A program made the translations under genes and the position numbers. DNA of 8,279 nucleotides, taken from contig JANXRU010000068.1 in the NCBI GenBank assembly GCA_025356715.1, positions 1 to 8,279 on the forward strand. The letters are read 5' to 3'. Positions 1-7,517 of the stretch are shown piece by piece. The notes beneath the pieces are model-generated. The model saw only the letters and a list, made by a program, of their open reading frames with translations, did no database searches and was not told the DNA's origin. Source of the DNA: Bacteroidota bacterium (lineage in GTDB: Bacteria > Bacteroidota > Bacteroidia > B-17B0 > B-17BO). How positions within the stretch are numbered: the first letter of the stretch is position 1; the number at the start of each line of letters is the position of its first letter.

Positions 1-99
1 GAATTATTAGGACAAATGGCTGTGTTCTTAGCATCAGATAGCGCCACAACATTAACAGGCACTGCGCTTCCAATTGATGGTGGATGGAATGCTCAATAA
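1..99 (+). CDS. Short-chain dehydrogenase/reductase, C-terminal end (3-hydroxybutyrate dehydrogenase-like)
   Basis: Only the last 32 codons are present, running in frame 1 from the window edge to TAA at 97-99. They read ELLGQMAVFLASDSATTLTG, followed by a TALPIDGGWNAQ tail. This is the classical SDR C-terminus: a helix with an F-LASD motif, then TG-x-x-x-x-x-DGG before the last residues. The ending DGGW-x-AQ is typical of NAD-dependent 3-hydroxybutyrate dehydrogenases, which interconvert 3-hydroxybutyrate and acetoacetate in the cytoplasm. The Rossmann nucleotide site and the Ser-Tyr-Lys catalytic residues lie outside the window, so the family is secure but the substrate is a guess from the tail alone. 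The gene is convergent with the phosphoesterase at 190-684 and is followed by its own terminator at 141-175. Confidence 0.8.
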   Translation, partial: ELLGQMAVFLASDSATTLTGTALPIDGGWNAQ

Positions 100-140
100 T
101 ATTTAACTCTATTTAAAAATATAAATTTCCAATTAATCAG

Positions 141-175
141 AAGTCGAGACATTTTAATATGCTCTCGACTTTTTT
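141..175 (+). terminator. Intrinsic terminator after the SDR gene
   Basis: A perfect 9-bp inverted repeat pairs AAGTCGAGA (141-149) with TCTCGACTT (163-171) around a 13-nt loop. It is followed by a T-run on the plus strand (170-175). It lies 42 nt after the SDR stop. On the minus strand the hairpin is followed by CTGATTAATT rather than a T-run, so it should act mainly on plus-strand transcripts, although it also sits just past the end of the convergent phosphoesterase gene. Confidence 0.8.
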
Positions 176-189
176 ATTGAACGACAAGT

Positions 190-684
190 TTATCTTGGCC
201 CTAATTCAATAATAGCTAAATCTTTTATCTGATCTTTATCAATTACAAAACGTAAAGCTGTTTTTATTTGATGAAAGCCGTGAGAACCACACGCTCCAGG
301 GTTTAAATGCAATACCTCATATTGTTTTTGATACATTACTTTTAAAATATGCGAATGTCCGCAAATAAACACTTGTGGCTTTTCTTCTTTCAAAACATCT
401 TTTACTTCCTTATTGTAATTACTTGGTTGACCACAAATATGAGTCATAAAAATTTTCACCTCTTCACACATAAAAATAAGATTCTTCGGAAATTCCTTAC
501 GAATGTCTTGATCATCAATATTTCCGTAAACAGCTTTTAATGGTTTTATTTTTTTAATTGACTCTGTTACTTCTTTATTCCCAATATCGCCAGCATGCCA
601 TACTTCATTAGCTTCCGCAATGTGCTTAATCAATTTGTCATCTAAGTGACTGTGTGTATCTGATATCAAAAGAATATTTACCAT
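190..684 (-). CDS. YfcE/MJ0936-type metallophosphoesterase
   Basis: A complete 164-residue cytoplasmic protein with no signal peptide or membrane segment. It has the dinuclear-metal motifs of the calcineurin-like superfamily in order: D9-x-H11 in ISDTHSH, GD at 32-33 in HAGDIG, GNID at 54-57, T81-H82, and GHSH at 109-112. The length (usually about 155-185 residues) and the compact motif spacing fit the YfcE/MJ0936/Vps29-like group. Members tested elsewhere hydrolyse artificial phosphodiesters with Mn2+ or Ni2+, but the physiological substrate is generally unknown and nothing here identifies it. The start at 684-682 places the DTH motif at residue 9, as is normal. It lies alone, convergent with the SDR gene and co-oriented with the secreted repeat protein upstream, from which a terminator separates it. 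All metal ligands look intact. Confidence 0.9.
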   Translation of the reverse strand: MVNILLISDTHSHLDDKLIKHIAEANEVWHAGDIGNKEVTESIKKIKPLKAVYGNIDDQDIRKEFPKNLIFMCEEVKIFMTHICGQPSNYNKEVKDVLKEEKPQVFICGHSHILKVMYQKQYEVLHLNPGACGSHGFHQIKTALRFVIDKDQIKDLAIIELGPR

Positions 685-700
685 AAAAGAATAAAAGTTT

Positions 701-731
701 TACACCTATTGTAATATATAAATTGCCCAAA
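701..731 (-). promoter_or_regulatory. Possible promoter for the phosphoesterase gene
   Basis: On the minus strand a TTTG (-33-like, 731-728) is followed after 19 nt by TAGGTGTA (708-701), which matches the Bacteroidota -7 element TAnnTTTG at four of six defined positions. It would give a leader of roughly 10 nt before the ATG. The -7 match is imperfect, so this is weak. Confidence 0.25.
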
Positions 732-906
732 GATTAGAAGCTATTTTTTATCAAGAAGACGGATAAAATTCTTGTTAGCTAAAGCTACATAATATTTTTT
801 TAAAGAAGTATTGATGAAAAAGAACAATAAGACTGGACTATTTATTTGTTACTTTTGGTATTAAGTATAGATGAGCATTTTTAAATATCAAAAAAATCTA
901 AACAAT

Positions 907-939
907 AAAAGACTATTGATTATAAACCAATAGTCTTTT
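907..939 (-). terminator. Intrinsic terminator after the secreted repeat protein gene
   Basis: A perfect 12-bp inverted repeat pairs AAAAGACTATTG (907-918) with CAATAGTCTTTT (928-939) around a 9-nt loop. It starts 18 nt past the stop of the minus-strand gene. On that strand the stem ends in TTTT and continues ATTGTTTAG, a short U-rich tail. The same symmetry gives T's on the plus strand too, but no plus-strand gene enters from that side. Confidence 0.8.
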
Positions 940-956
940 GTAATTAATTATAATTT

Positions 957-3900
957 TTAAAGAGTTGTAATATGTCCAACATACTGTTTATTTCTTTTTT
1001 TACTATCACGAACTTTAATTTTATATACATATACATCTTGTTTTACAATTCCTCCTTTTACTGTTCCATCCCATCCTTTATTGACATCGTTTGATTTGAA
1101 AATTAAAGCTCCCCATCTATCAAAAATATCCATTTCAAATTCATCATTAGTAAATCCTAATCCTTGAACAAGAAAAATATCATTCCTTCCATCTTTATTG
1201 CCTGGAGTAAAAGAATTTGGAATATAAATAACAAAGTCATCTTCTATTACTAATAATTTAATTATAGAATCAGTACAACCAAAACTATTTGTTACGATTA
1301 ATTTAACAGGATAAGTATCTATATTATCGTACAAATGAATTGTATTTTGCTTAGATGTAGTATCATTTTGATAAGGCACATAATTATCTCCGAAATTCCA
1401 TGACCATTTAATAATTGGCAAACCAACTGTTGACTGATCAAAAAACGACACTTCATTTAATATGATACTTGGGTTATTTGGAGTCCAATTAAAATCTGGA
1501 TTCGGTTTTGGATCTACTAATACAAATGCACTTTGATTAACTGAATCCACACAACCATTAATATCTGTAACCGTTAATGTGGCGTTATAAGTACCATGTG
1601 TATTAAAACAGTAAGACGAAGTATTGCAACTATTAAAAGTTGTACCATTACTAAATGCCCAATTACAATTTACAGATGCAGGAACACTACTACTTACTAA
1701 ATTTGTACAAAAAGGTTCGCAACCTCTTGCGTTACTTGTCGAAAAAGAAATAACTGGACTTGGATTTACCGTCACACTTACAGTTGTTGAAATAGATGGT
1801 GTAACAGGGCAATTAGCATCTGTTACGGTTACAGTATAAACAGTAGAAGATATTCCTGTGAAATTGGTAGTTGAAGATGTTGGTGTAGCTAAGCCATTTG
1901 AAAGAGACCATAAGTAATTATATACTCCACTACCTCCAATACTCGAGGCAGACAAAGAACCTATTTTTCCAATACAAACAGTTGAATTAACTGGTAATAA
2001 AGAAAATCCTAATGGATTAAATACAGAAATAGATACAGTTCCAGTATTTAAACATCCGCCAGTTGTAACAGATAACGAGTAAACACCTTGATTAATAGTT
2101 CCTACATTTGTAAGTGTTGGATTTTGAATAGCTGAAGAAAATAAATTTGGCCCTGACCACGTATAGGAATTACCTCCATTTGGTGCAACTAAATTAATTG
2201 TTCCGTTATTACAAATAGTTGAATAAGGATTAATAGCAATGGTTGTTGTTGGTAATACTTGAACGTTAATACTTATCGTTTTTGTACACGAAGAACCGAT
2301 AGTAGTTACAGTTAAATTATATACCCCCGAATTCAATAATGGAGCAGAAAGCATTACAGGATTTTGCAATGTTGATACAAAAGCATTTGGTCCTGACCAA
2401 TTATAAGTTCCACCACCTGTTGATGTTAAACTTAATGTAGTACCCGCACACACTGGCGAATTAGATCCAATTGTAATGGTTGGTGTTGAATTAACAACTA
2501 CCGTAATTGTTTTAGTTTGAGAACAAGTTGTAGAAGCAGTAGCCACAACGGTATACACACCAGCATCCAATACGGTAATATTACTTATAGTTGGATTTTG
2601 AATGTTAGAAGAAAAGGTATTTGGGCCACTCCAAGTATAAGTGGTTGCGCCACTTGTAGTTAAACTAAGGGTCTTTTCTGAACATAAAGGTGTATTAGCT
2701 CCAATTGTCAGGGTTGGCAAATTATTCACCACAACACTTACTGTGCTTACCTTAGAACACAAAGAGCCTACATCTGTAACAGAAACCGTATAAATACCAC
2801 TACCTAAGCTCGAAGTTGTTGCAATGGTAGGATTTTGTAATGCAGATCCAAAACCATTTGGCCCTGTCCAAGTATAATTATTTCCGCCTGTTGCTGTTAA
2901 ACTAATAGTTGAACCTGCGCATAATGGTGAATTAGATCCTATAACAACAGTAGGCGTTGTACTCGAAATAACAGTAACCGAATTTGTTACAGAACAACCA
3001 GCAGCGTTAGTTACAGTTACAGTATAAACTCCAATTCCAGATGGAGGCAAATTTGGAATAGTTGGTGATTGAACAACCGAATTAAACCCATTTGGACCAG
3101 CCCACGCATAAGCCACCCCACCTGTTGAAGATAAACTTAATGTACTACCAGCACATAAAGGCGAATTTGAGGTTGCTGTTGTAGTAAACGTTACACCTGT
3201 AATTGGTTTTACAACAAAAACATAAGTAATTGGAACAACGCAGGTACTAGTTGGAGTACCAAAAAGTGTATAAGTTTGAATTCCAGCTGGACTAGCTATA
3301 GTACTAGGCCCAACAGTTGTTGACAATCCTAGTCCTGGGCTCCAAGCCCAAGTAAAATCTGTAATATTTGGTCCAGAAATTTGAATAGGAACAGAACCTC
3401 CACATGCTGAAACAGTATCTACACCTGGAGTACAAACTGAAGGAGGTAAATTTGCTGAGTTTGGATAAGATAAATACAATAAATTATTAATTGCTAATGC
3501 CTTATCAGTAGCTTTTAGTATGGTAACAAATTTAAATGTTTGGGTTGAGCCAGCTAAAAAATTTTGAATTCTATATGCTAATGAAATTGCATCATCTTGA
3601 GTTCCATTATTAGTCCCAACGGTTCCAGTCAAAAAATTTATACCATTAAAAATATCAGTAGCTGTTCTATTTGCGAAACCACCATAAGACACTCTGAAGT
3701 TAGCCCCAACTGCAGCAAGCCCTAAATAAGAATTATTTGGTGTATTTTGTTGAGCGCTCACACAAGCGATGTTTCCACAACCACCACTTCCTGGCTGATC
3801 TTCAACCGTATTTAATGTTGAATAACTTGCATTAATAGTTTCGTTATTATCTGGATCTAATGAACGGTAATAATAAAAATCAGGTATAGCTGTTGGAGCA

Positions 3901-4484
3901 TTATTCGTAATTGAAATGGTTGTTGTGTAATACAAATCATTTTGCTGCAAAAAATAATTAATTTTAAAATGTAAGTTAACTGCGGCATTAGTTCCTGATG
4001 CAGGCGCTACTAAATTGCCTTGCCAATCACTTGAATAACAACTTAAATTATGAGACCAGTTTGTTATAGTGCCAGGAATATCAACTTGAGGAGTACCAAA
4101 AGACATAGGATCATTACAATTATTAGCATATTCACCTTGTCCAGCAACATTACCTATTTGAACACCCCAACCATTTTCGGGAGTACCAGGTGTAAAAAAA
4201 TCACCATCATAAGCAGCCCACCCATTTACTAGTGGATTAGCAACAAAGCCAAAATAATTATTGACACCTCCATTTCGAGCATGCATTCCCGCTAAGGGCG
4301 GCGAAATTGTCATATCTACTCCTTCATTACCACCAGCACCGCTAATACCAATTTCAACACTAGTAGCTTTTATATAAGCATTAGTGCCAACCATTTGAGC
4401 ATTTACTTTAAAACCTACTAATATCAATGTTATTAGTATTGATAACGTTTTAGAAACAATCATTATTGGGAATTTTATATTCAT
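957..4484 (-). CDS. Secreted multi-repeat Ig-like/PKD protein with T9SS type B sorting domain
   Basis: A complete 1175-residue protein, probably a cell-surface or secreted adhesin-like protein. Residues 1-29 form a Sec signal peptide (K3, hydrophobic stretch about 13-25, likely cleavage after VNA). Residues 30-345 are a region I do not recognise, with YYYRSLDPDNN at 204-214. Residues 351-908 hold seven Ig-like units of 78-83 residues, several carrying a W-x-GPN motif (W461, W539, W618, W696, W776) and each with two cysteines 53-55 apart. Residues 909-993 and 995-1080 are PKD-like (NWAFSNGT, WSWNFGD). Residues about 1083-1175 match the gliding-motility-associated type B C-terminal domain: IPNSFTP at 1088, FDRWG at 1121, GWDG at 1137, final GHITTL. 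Such proteins cross the outer membrane by the type IX system. The ligand is unknown, and no PorP/SprF-like partner gene is adjacent. The start is set by the signal peptide. Confidence 0.9.
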   Translation of the reverse strand: MNIKFPIMIVSKTLSILITLILVGFKVNAQMVGTNAYIKATSVEIGISGAGGNEGVDMTISPPLAGMHARNGGVNNYFGFVANPLVNGWAAYDGDFFTPGTPENGWGVQIGNVAGQGEYANNCNDPMSFGTPQVDIPGTITNWSHNLSCYSSDWQGNLVAPASGTNAAVNLHFKINYFLQQNDLYYTTTISITNNAPTAIPDFYYYRSLDPDNNETINASYSTLNTVEDQPGSGGCGNIACVSAQQNTPNNSYLGLAAVGANFRVSYGGFANRTATDIFNGINFLTGTVGTNNGTQDDAISLAYRIQNFLAGSTQTFKFVTILKATDKALAINNLLYLSYPNSANLPPSVCTPGVDTVSACGGSVPIQISGPNITDFTWAWSPGLGLSTTVGPSTIASPAGIQTYTLFGTPTSTCVVPITYVFVVKPITGVTFTTTATSNSPLCAGSTLSLSSTGGVAYAWAGPNGFNSVVQSPTIPNLPPSGIGVYTVTVTNAAGCSVTNSVTVISSTTPTVVIGSNSPLCAGSTISLTATGGNNYTWTGPNGFGSALQNPTIATTSSLGSGIYTVSVTDVGSLCSKVSTVSVVVNNLPTLTIGANTPLCSEKTLSLTTSGATTYTWSGPNTFSSNIQNPTISNITVLDAGVYTVVATASTTCSQTKTITVVVNSTPTITIGSNSPVCAGTTLSLTSTGGGTYNWSGPNAFVSTLQNPVMLSAPLLNSGVYNLTVTTIGSSCTKTISINVQVLPTTTIAINPYSTICNNGTINLVAPNGGNSYTWSGPNLFSSAIQNPTLTNVGTINQGVYSLSVTTGGCLNTGTVSISVFNPLGFSLLPVNSTVCIGKIGSLSASSIGGSGVYNYLWSLSNGLATPTSSTTNFTGISSTVYTVTVTDANCPVTPSISTTVSVTVNPSPVISFSTSNARGCEPFCTNLVSSSVPASVNCNWAFSNGTTFNSCNTSSYCFNTHGTYNATLTVTDINGCVDSVNQSAFVLVDPKPNPDFNWTPNNPSIILNEVSFFDQSTVGLPIIKWSWNFGDNYVPYQNDTTSKQNTIHLYDNIDTYPVKLIVTNSFGCTDSIIKLLVIEDDFVIYIPNSFTPGNKDGRNDIFLVQGLGFTNDEFEMDIFDRWGALIFKSNDVNKGWDGTVKGGIVKQDVYVYKIKVRDSKKRNKQYVGHITTL
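1761..3434 (-). repeat. Seven-unit Ig-like protein repeat array inside the secreted protein
   Basis: This stretch encodes residues 351-908. The conserved tryptophan recurs at 381, 461, 539, 618, 696, 776 and 859, a period of 78-83 residues (about 240 nt). Each unit has one Cys pair: 361/415, 444/497, 522/576, 601/654, 679/733, 758/811 and 837/892. The middle five units (about 2019-3185) are the most alike, sharing N-x-P-x-C-x-x-x-T, Y-x-W-x-GPN-x-F, Q-x-P and G-x-Y-x-x-x-V blocks. The units have diverged at the nucleotide level, so this is an old duplication series rather than a recent tandem expansion. Confidence 0.85.
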
Positions 4485-4510
4485 GTTGTTGTTTTTAAAT
4501 TATGAAAAAT

Positions 4511-4540
4511 CACAAGTAAATATCCATAAATAAGTTCATA
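4511..4540 (-). promoter_or_regulatory. Possible promoter for the secreted repeat protein
   Basis: On the minus strand TATG (4540-4537) is followed after 18 nt by TACTTGTG (4518-4511), which differs from TAnnTTTG at one defined position. The predicted leader is about 20 nt and ends in an A-rich AAAAACAACAAC before the ATG, typical of Bacteroidota starts that lack a Shine-Dalgarno site. The upstream element is only a partial match. Confidence 0.3.
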
Positions 4541-4643
4541 TAAAACACTTTTTTACTAATTAGTTTATAGGCTTTACTCATTCACAATTGGGGTCCTAAA
4601 AAGACAAAAAAACATCTAGCATCAAATAAATTCGACAAAAACG

Positions 4644-4675
4644 TTTCATTTCTATACTTTAATATCATACATTTA
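4644..4675 (+). promoter_or_regulatory. Possible promoter for cphA
   Basis: TTTC (4644-4647) is followed after 20 nt by TACATTTA (4668-4675), which matches TAnnTTTG except for the last base. It would leave a leader of about 40 nt before the ATG at 4720. It is the best candidate in the 235-nt divergent gap shared with the secreted protein gene, but both boxes are imperfect. No riboswitch-like structure or clear operator was found in this gap. Confidence 0.25.
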
Positions 4676-4719
4676 TAAAAACAGTATATTTTAAATTTAT
4701 ACAATTAACAATCGTCCCT

Positions 4720-7335
4720 ATGAAAATCCTTAGTATTCAAGCCCTTCGCGGCCCTAACATTTGGAGCGTTAATCGCAAAAAATTAATTCAAATGCGATTA
4801 GATTTGGAAGAGATGGAACAATCACCTACCAATAAAATATTTGGTTTTAAAGAACGCTTGGAAAAAATGTTTCCAACTATGATAGAACACCGTTGCTCTG
4901 AAGAAGTTCGTGGCGGTTTCTTTCAGCGTATTGAAAGGGGAACTTGGATGGGACATGTAATAGAACATATAGCTTTAGAAACTCAAAGCTTGGCGGGAAT
5001 GGAAACAGGTTTTGGTAGAACACGTGAAACAAAAACTCCTGGAATTTATAACGTATGCTTTAGTTATATTGAAGAAAAAGTAGGGATTTTTGCTGCTGAA
5101 AGTGCGGTGAATATTGCACAAGCATTAATAACTGGCGCTGATTATGACTTGCAAGCAGACCTCAAAAAAATGCGTGAAATTCGCGAAGATGTTCGGCTAG
5201 GACCAAGCACCGGAAGCATCGTAGATGAAGCTGTTTCACGAGATATTCCTTGGATTCGCTTAGGAACAAACTCGTTGGTACAATTAGGCTATGGCGTACA
5301 TCAAATGCGTTTTCAAGCAACTATTACTTGTAAAACAAGTAATATTGCGGTTGATTTGGCATGTAATAAAGAGCAAACCAAGAAAATATTAAGTGACGCT
5401 TCAATCCCTGTTGCTAAAGGCGATATATGCGTTGATGCCGAAGATTTAGAGACTACAATCAATCGTATCGGTTACCCTATTGTTTTAAAACCTTTAGATG
5501 GTAATCACGGAAAAGGTGCGTCAATTAATGTGAATACATGGGAAGATGCTGTTGCTGGTTTGGCATTTGCACAAAAATATGGCAGAAGAGTAATTGTAGA
5601 AAAATTTATTACTGGACACGATTTTCGTATTTTAGTGATTGATAATAAAATGATTGCCGCCGCTCAGCGTGTGCCTGCAAATGTTGTAGGAGATGCGCAA
5701 CATAATATTCAAGAACTAATTGATGAAACAAATAAAGATCCAAGAAGAGGATATGGACATGAAAATGTATTAACTGAAATTACTGTTGATAGGGATACTA
5801 CTGATTTATTAGAAAAAAAAGGTTATAATTTAAATACCATTCCTAAAAAAGATGAAATCGTTTATTTAAAATCAACGGCTAATCTTAGTACTGGAGGCAC
5901 TTCTATAGACATCACCGACATGATACATCCCGAAAATATTTTCTTAGCAGAACGTATAGCTCGAGTGATTGGACTAGATGTTTGTGGTATAGATATTATG
6001 GCAAAAAATTTAACACAACCTTTAAAAGAAACTGGTGGCGTTGTTTTAGAAGTAAATGCCGCTCCAGGATTCCGCATGCACTTAGCGCCAAGTGAAGGTT
6101 TAGCAAGGAATGTAGCTGCTCCAGTAATTGATATGTTATACCCTCCCGGAAAACCAAGTCGTATCCCTATTATTGCTATAACAGGTACTAATGGCAAAAC
6201 AACTACTACCCGCTTAATAGCTCACATCGTCAAAAATAATGGTTTTAAAGTTGGCTTCACAACAAGTGATGGCATCTATGTTCAAAATCATATGCTTGAA
6301 AAAGGCGATACTACTGGTCCAATTAGCGCAGAGTTTATTTTAAAAGATCCTACCGTTGAATTTGCCGTTTTAGAAACGGCACGCGGAGGGATACTTCGTT
6401 CAGGCTTAGGCTTTAGTCGTTGTGATATTGGCATCATTACTAACATCCAAGAAGATCATTTAGGTATCAATGATATTCACGATTTAAATGATTTAGCGCG
6501 CGTGAAAAGCACCGTTGTGAAAAGTGTAAAAAAAGATGGCTGGGCTGTGCTTAACGCTGAAGACAAACACTGTGTAGATATCGCAAAAGAATTATCTTGT
6601 AAAATAGCCTATTTTAGTATGAACGAACATTGCGATGTGATTGTTAATCATTGCAGAAAAGGTGGTATAGCAGCCATTTACGAAAATGGATTTGTCACTA
6701 TCAAAAAAGGAGATTGGAAAATGCGTGTTGATAAAGTAACGCACGTGCCATTAACCATGGGTGGTAAAGCCAAATTTATGATTGCAAATGTTCTTGCAGC
6801 TACATTAGCAAGTTATTTATGGGGTTTTAAAACAGAAGATATTAAATCATCTTTAGAAACTTTTATACCAAGTGCTGCGCAAACACCAGGACGTATGAAT
6901 ATTTTTAGCTTTAAAAACTTTAAAGTGATGATAGATTTTGCTCATAACCCTTCTGGCTATTTAGGTATAGAAGATTTTTTACAAAGTGTTAATTCCGACC
7001 ATAAAGTTGGTATTATAGCGGGTGTGGGTGATAGACGTGATGAAGATATTAAAGAATGTGCAGCTATCGCTGCTCGTATGTTTAATCATATTATCATCCG
7101 ACAAGAAAAACATTTGAGAGGAAGAACAGAAGAGGAAATAATTAATTTGATTTTAGAAGGTATTAAATCTCAAAACAGAAATGTAACTTATGAGATTGTT
7201 TCTAAAGAAAAAGATGCCATCAAACATGCCATTAGTATTGCTAAAGAAGGTACTTTCATAACTGCTTTAAGTGATGTCATCACAAATGCCATTGAAGTCG
7301 TTCAAGAACACTTAGATAAAGAAGTAGGTGTTTAA
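4720..7335 (+). CDS. cphA: Cyanophycin synthetase (CphA1 type)
   Basis: A complete 871-residue cytoplasmic enzyme, the usual CphA1 length (about 870-900). It polymerises L-Asp and L-Arg into cyanophycin using ATP. Residues 1-160 are the CphA N-domain (LRGPN-x-WS at 9-16, MGHVIEHIALE at 77-87, GFGRTRET at 97-104). Residues about 210-475 are the ATP-grasp domain that adds Asp to the backbone: VLKPLDGNHGKG at 255-266, E294, and EVNAAPGFRMH at 444-454. Residues about 483-871 are Mur-ligase-like and attach Arg to the side chain: P-loop GTNGKTTTT at 489-497, GDTTGP at 529-534, ETARGGILRSG at 552-562, NIQEDHLG at 575-582, HNPSGY at 742-747, GVGDRRDED at 768-776. No domain is truncated. HVIEH at 79-83 fits the HxxEH primer-cleaving site known from CphA1. 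It is monocistronic, divergent from the secreted protein, with no cyanophycinase gene beside it. Confidence 0.95.
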   Translation: MKILSIQALRGPNIWSVNRKKLIQMRLDLEEMEQSPTNKIFGFKERLEKMFPTMIEHRCSEEVRGGFFQRIERGTWMGHVIEHIALETQSLAGMETGFGRTRETKTPGIYNVCFSYIEEKVGIFAAESAVNIAQALITGADYDLQADLKKMREIREDVRLGPSTGSIVDEAVSRDIPWIRLGTNSLVQLGYGVHQMRFQATITCKTSNIAVDLACNKEQTKKILSDASIPVAKGDICVDAEDLETTINRIGYPIVLKPLDGNHGKGASINVNTWEDAVAGLAFAQKYGRRVIVEKFITGHDFRILVIDNKMIAAAQRVPANVVGDAQHNIQELIDETNKDPRRGYGHENVLTEITVDRDTTDLLEKKGYNLNTIPKKDEIVYLKSTANLSTGGTSIDITDMIHPENIFLAERIARVIGLDVCGIDIMAKNLTQPLKETGGVVLEVNAAPGFRMHLAPSEGLARNVAAPVIDMLYPPGKPSRIPIIAITGTNGKTTTTRLIAHIVKNNGFKVGFTTSDGIYVQNHMLEKGDTTGPISAEFILKDPTVEFAVLETARGGILRSGLGFSRCDIGIITNIQEDHLGINDIHDLNDLARVKSTVVKSVKKDGWAVLNAEDKHCVDIAKELSCKIAYFSMNEHCDVIVNHCRKGGIAAIYENGFVTIKKGDWKMRVDKVTHVPLTMGGKAKFMIANVLAATLASYLWGFKTEDIKSSLETFIPSAAQTPGRMNIFSFKNFKVMIDFAHNPSGYLGIEDFLQSVNSDHKVGIIAGVGDRRDEDIKECAAIAARMFNHIIIRQEKHLRGRTEEEIINLILEGIKSQNRNVTYEIVSKEKDAIKHAISIAKEGTFITALSDVITNAIEVVQEHLDKEVGV

Positions 7336-7382
7336 ATGTTCTAAAAAAACTAAAGTGCGTTTTATAAAGATGCACTAAAAAG

Positions 7383-7418
7383 AAAAAGGGTTGAAACTAA
7401 ATAGTTTCAACCCTTTTT
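7383..7418. terminator. Bidirectional intrinsic terminator between cphA and the tRNA genes
   Basis: A perfect 16-bp inverted repeat (7383-7398 with 7403-7418) has a 4-nt loop AAAT. The arms begin with AAAAA and end with TTTTT, so each strand gets a GGGTTGAAACT stem followed by a T-run. It lies 47 nt after the cphA stop and 2 nt after the 3' end of the minus-strand tRNA-Met, and so serves both converging transcripts. Confidence 0.9.
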
Positions 7419-7420
7419 AG

Positions 7421-7494
7421 TAGCGAGAACGAGATTTGAACTCGTGACCTTCGGGTTATGAATCCGATGCTCTAACCAACTGAGCTACCTCGCC
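7421..7494 (-). tRNA. tRNA-Met (anticodon CAT), probably the elongator
   Basis: A 74-nt cloverleaf reads on the minus strand from GGCGAGG to CTCGCTA. The 7-bp acceptor stem has wobble pairs at both ends (G1-U72, G7-U66). The D-arm is GCTC/GAGC. The anticodon arm is TCGGA-TTCATAA-CCCGA, giving CAT, with a mismatched A-C pair next to the loop. The T-arm is ACGAG-TTCAAAT-CTCGT, and the discriminator is A. CCA is not encoded. It lacks the three G-C pairs of an initiator anticodon stem, so it is not tRNA-fMet. A CAT anticodon could also belong to the lysidine-modified tRNA-Ile2. The acceptor lacks the C4-G69/C5-G68 pairs reported for E. coli tRNA-Ile2, which favours Met. Confidence 0.85.
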
Positions 7495-7517
7495 ATTTTT
7501 ATAAAGAACTCTCTTTA

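Noticed and set aside
349..540. Plus-strand ORF of 63 codons
   Set aside because: It is antisense to the well-conserved phosphoesterase gene, and its protein is low-complexity and hydrophobic with no recognisable motif.
813..863. Short plus-strand ORF starting ATGAAAAAGAACAATAAG in the gap between the two minus-strand genes
   Set aside because: It has only 16 codons, no promoter and no recognisable function. AT-rich gaps give such frames by chance. The rest of 740-906 shows nothing I can name.
1624..1839. Plus-strand ORF of 71 codons
   Set aside because: It is a shadow on the opposite strand of the repeat protein. The Thr/Val-rich composition of the real frame gives long open frames opposite it.
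4050..4232. Plus-strand ORF of 60 codons
   Set aside because: It is antisense to the N-terminal region of the secreted protein, with no leader or recognisable sequence.
5862..6197. Minus-strand ORF of 111 codons
   Set aside because: It lies opposite the conserved ATP-grasp/Mur-ligase junction of cphA, and its composition mirrors that gene.
1..7335. A carbon/nitrogen storage island joining a 3-hydroxybutyrate dehydrogenase with cyanophycin synthetase
   Set aside because: The SDR substrate is uncertain from 32 residues. The genes are 4.6 kb apart, with unrelated genes and terminators between them, and no polyhydroxybutyrate genes are seen.
7354..7376. Small inverted repeat AGTGCG...TGCACT just after the cphA stop
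   Set aside because: It has only 5 pairs plus a wobble, a long loop and no T-run. The 16-bp hairpin just downstream is the real terminator.
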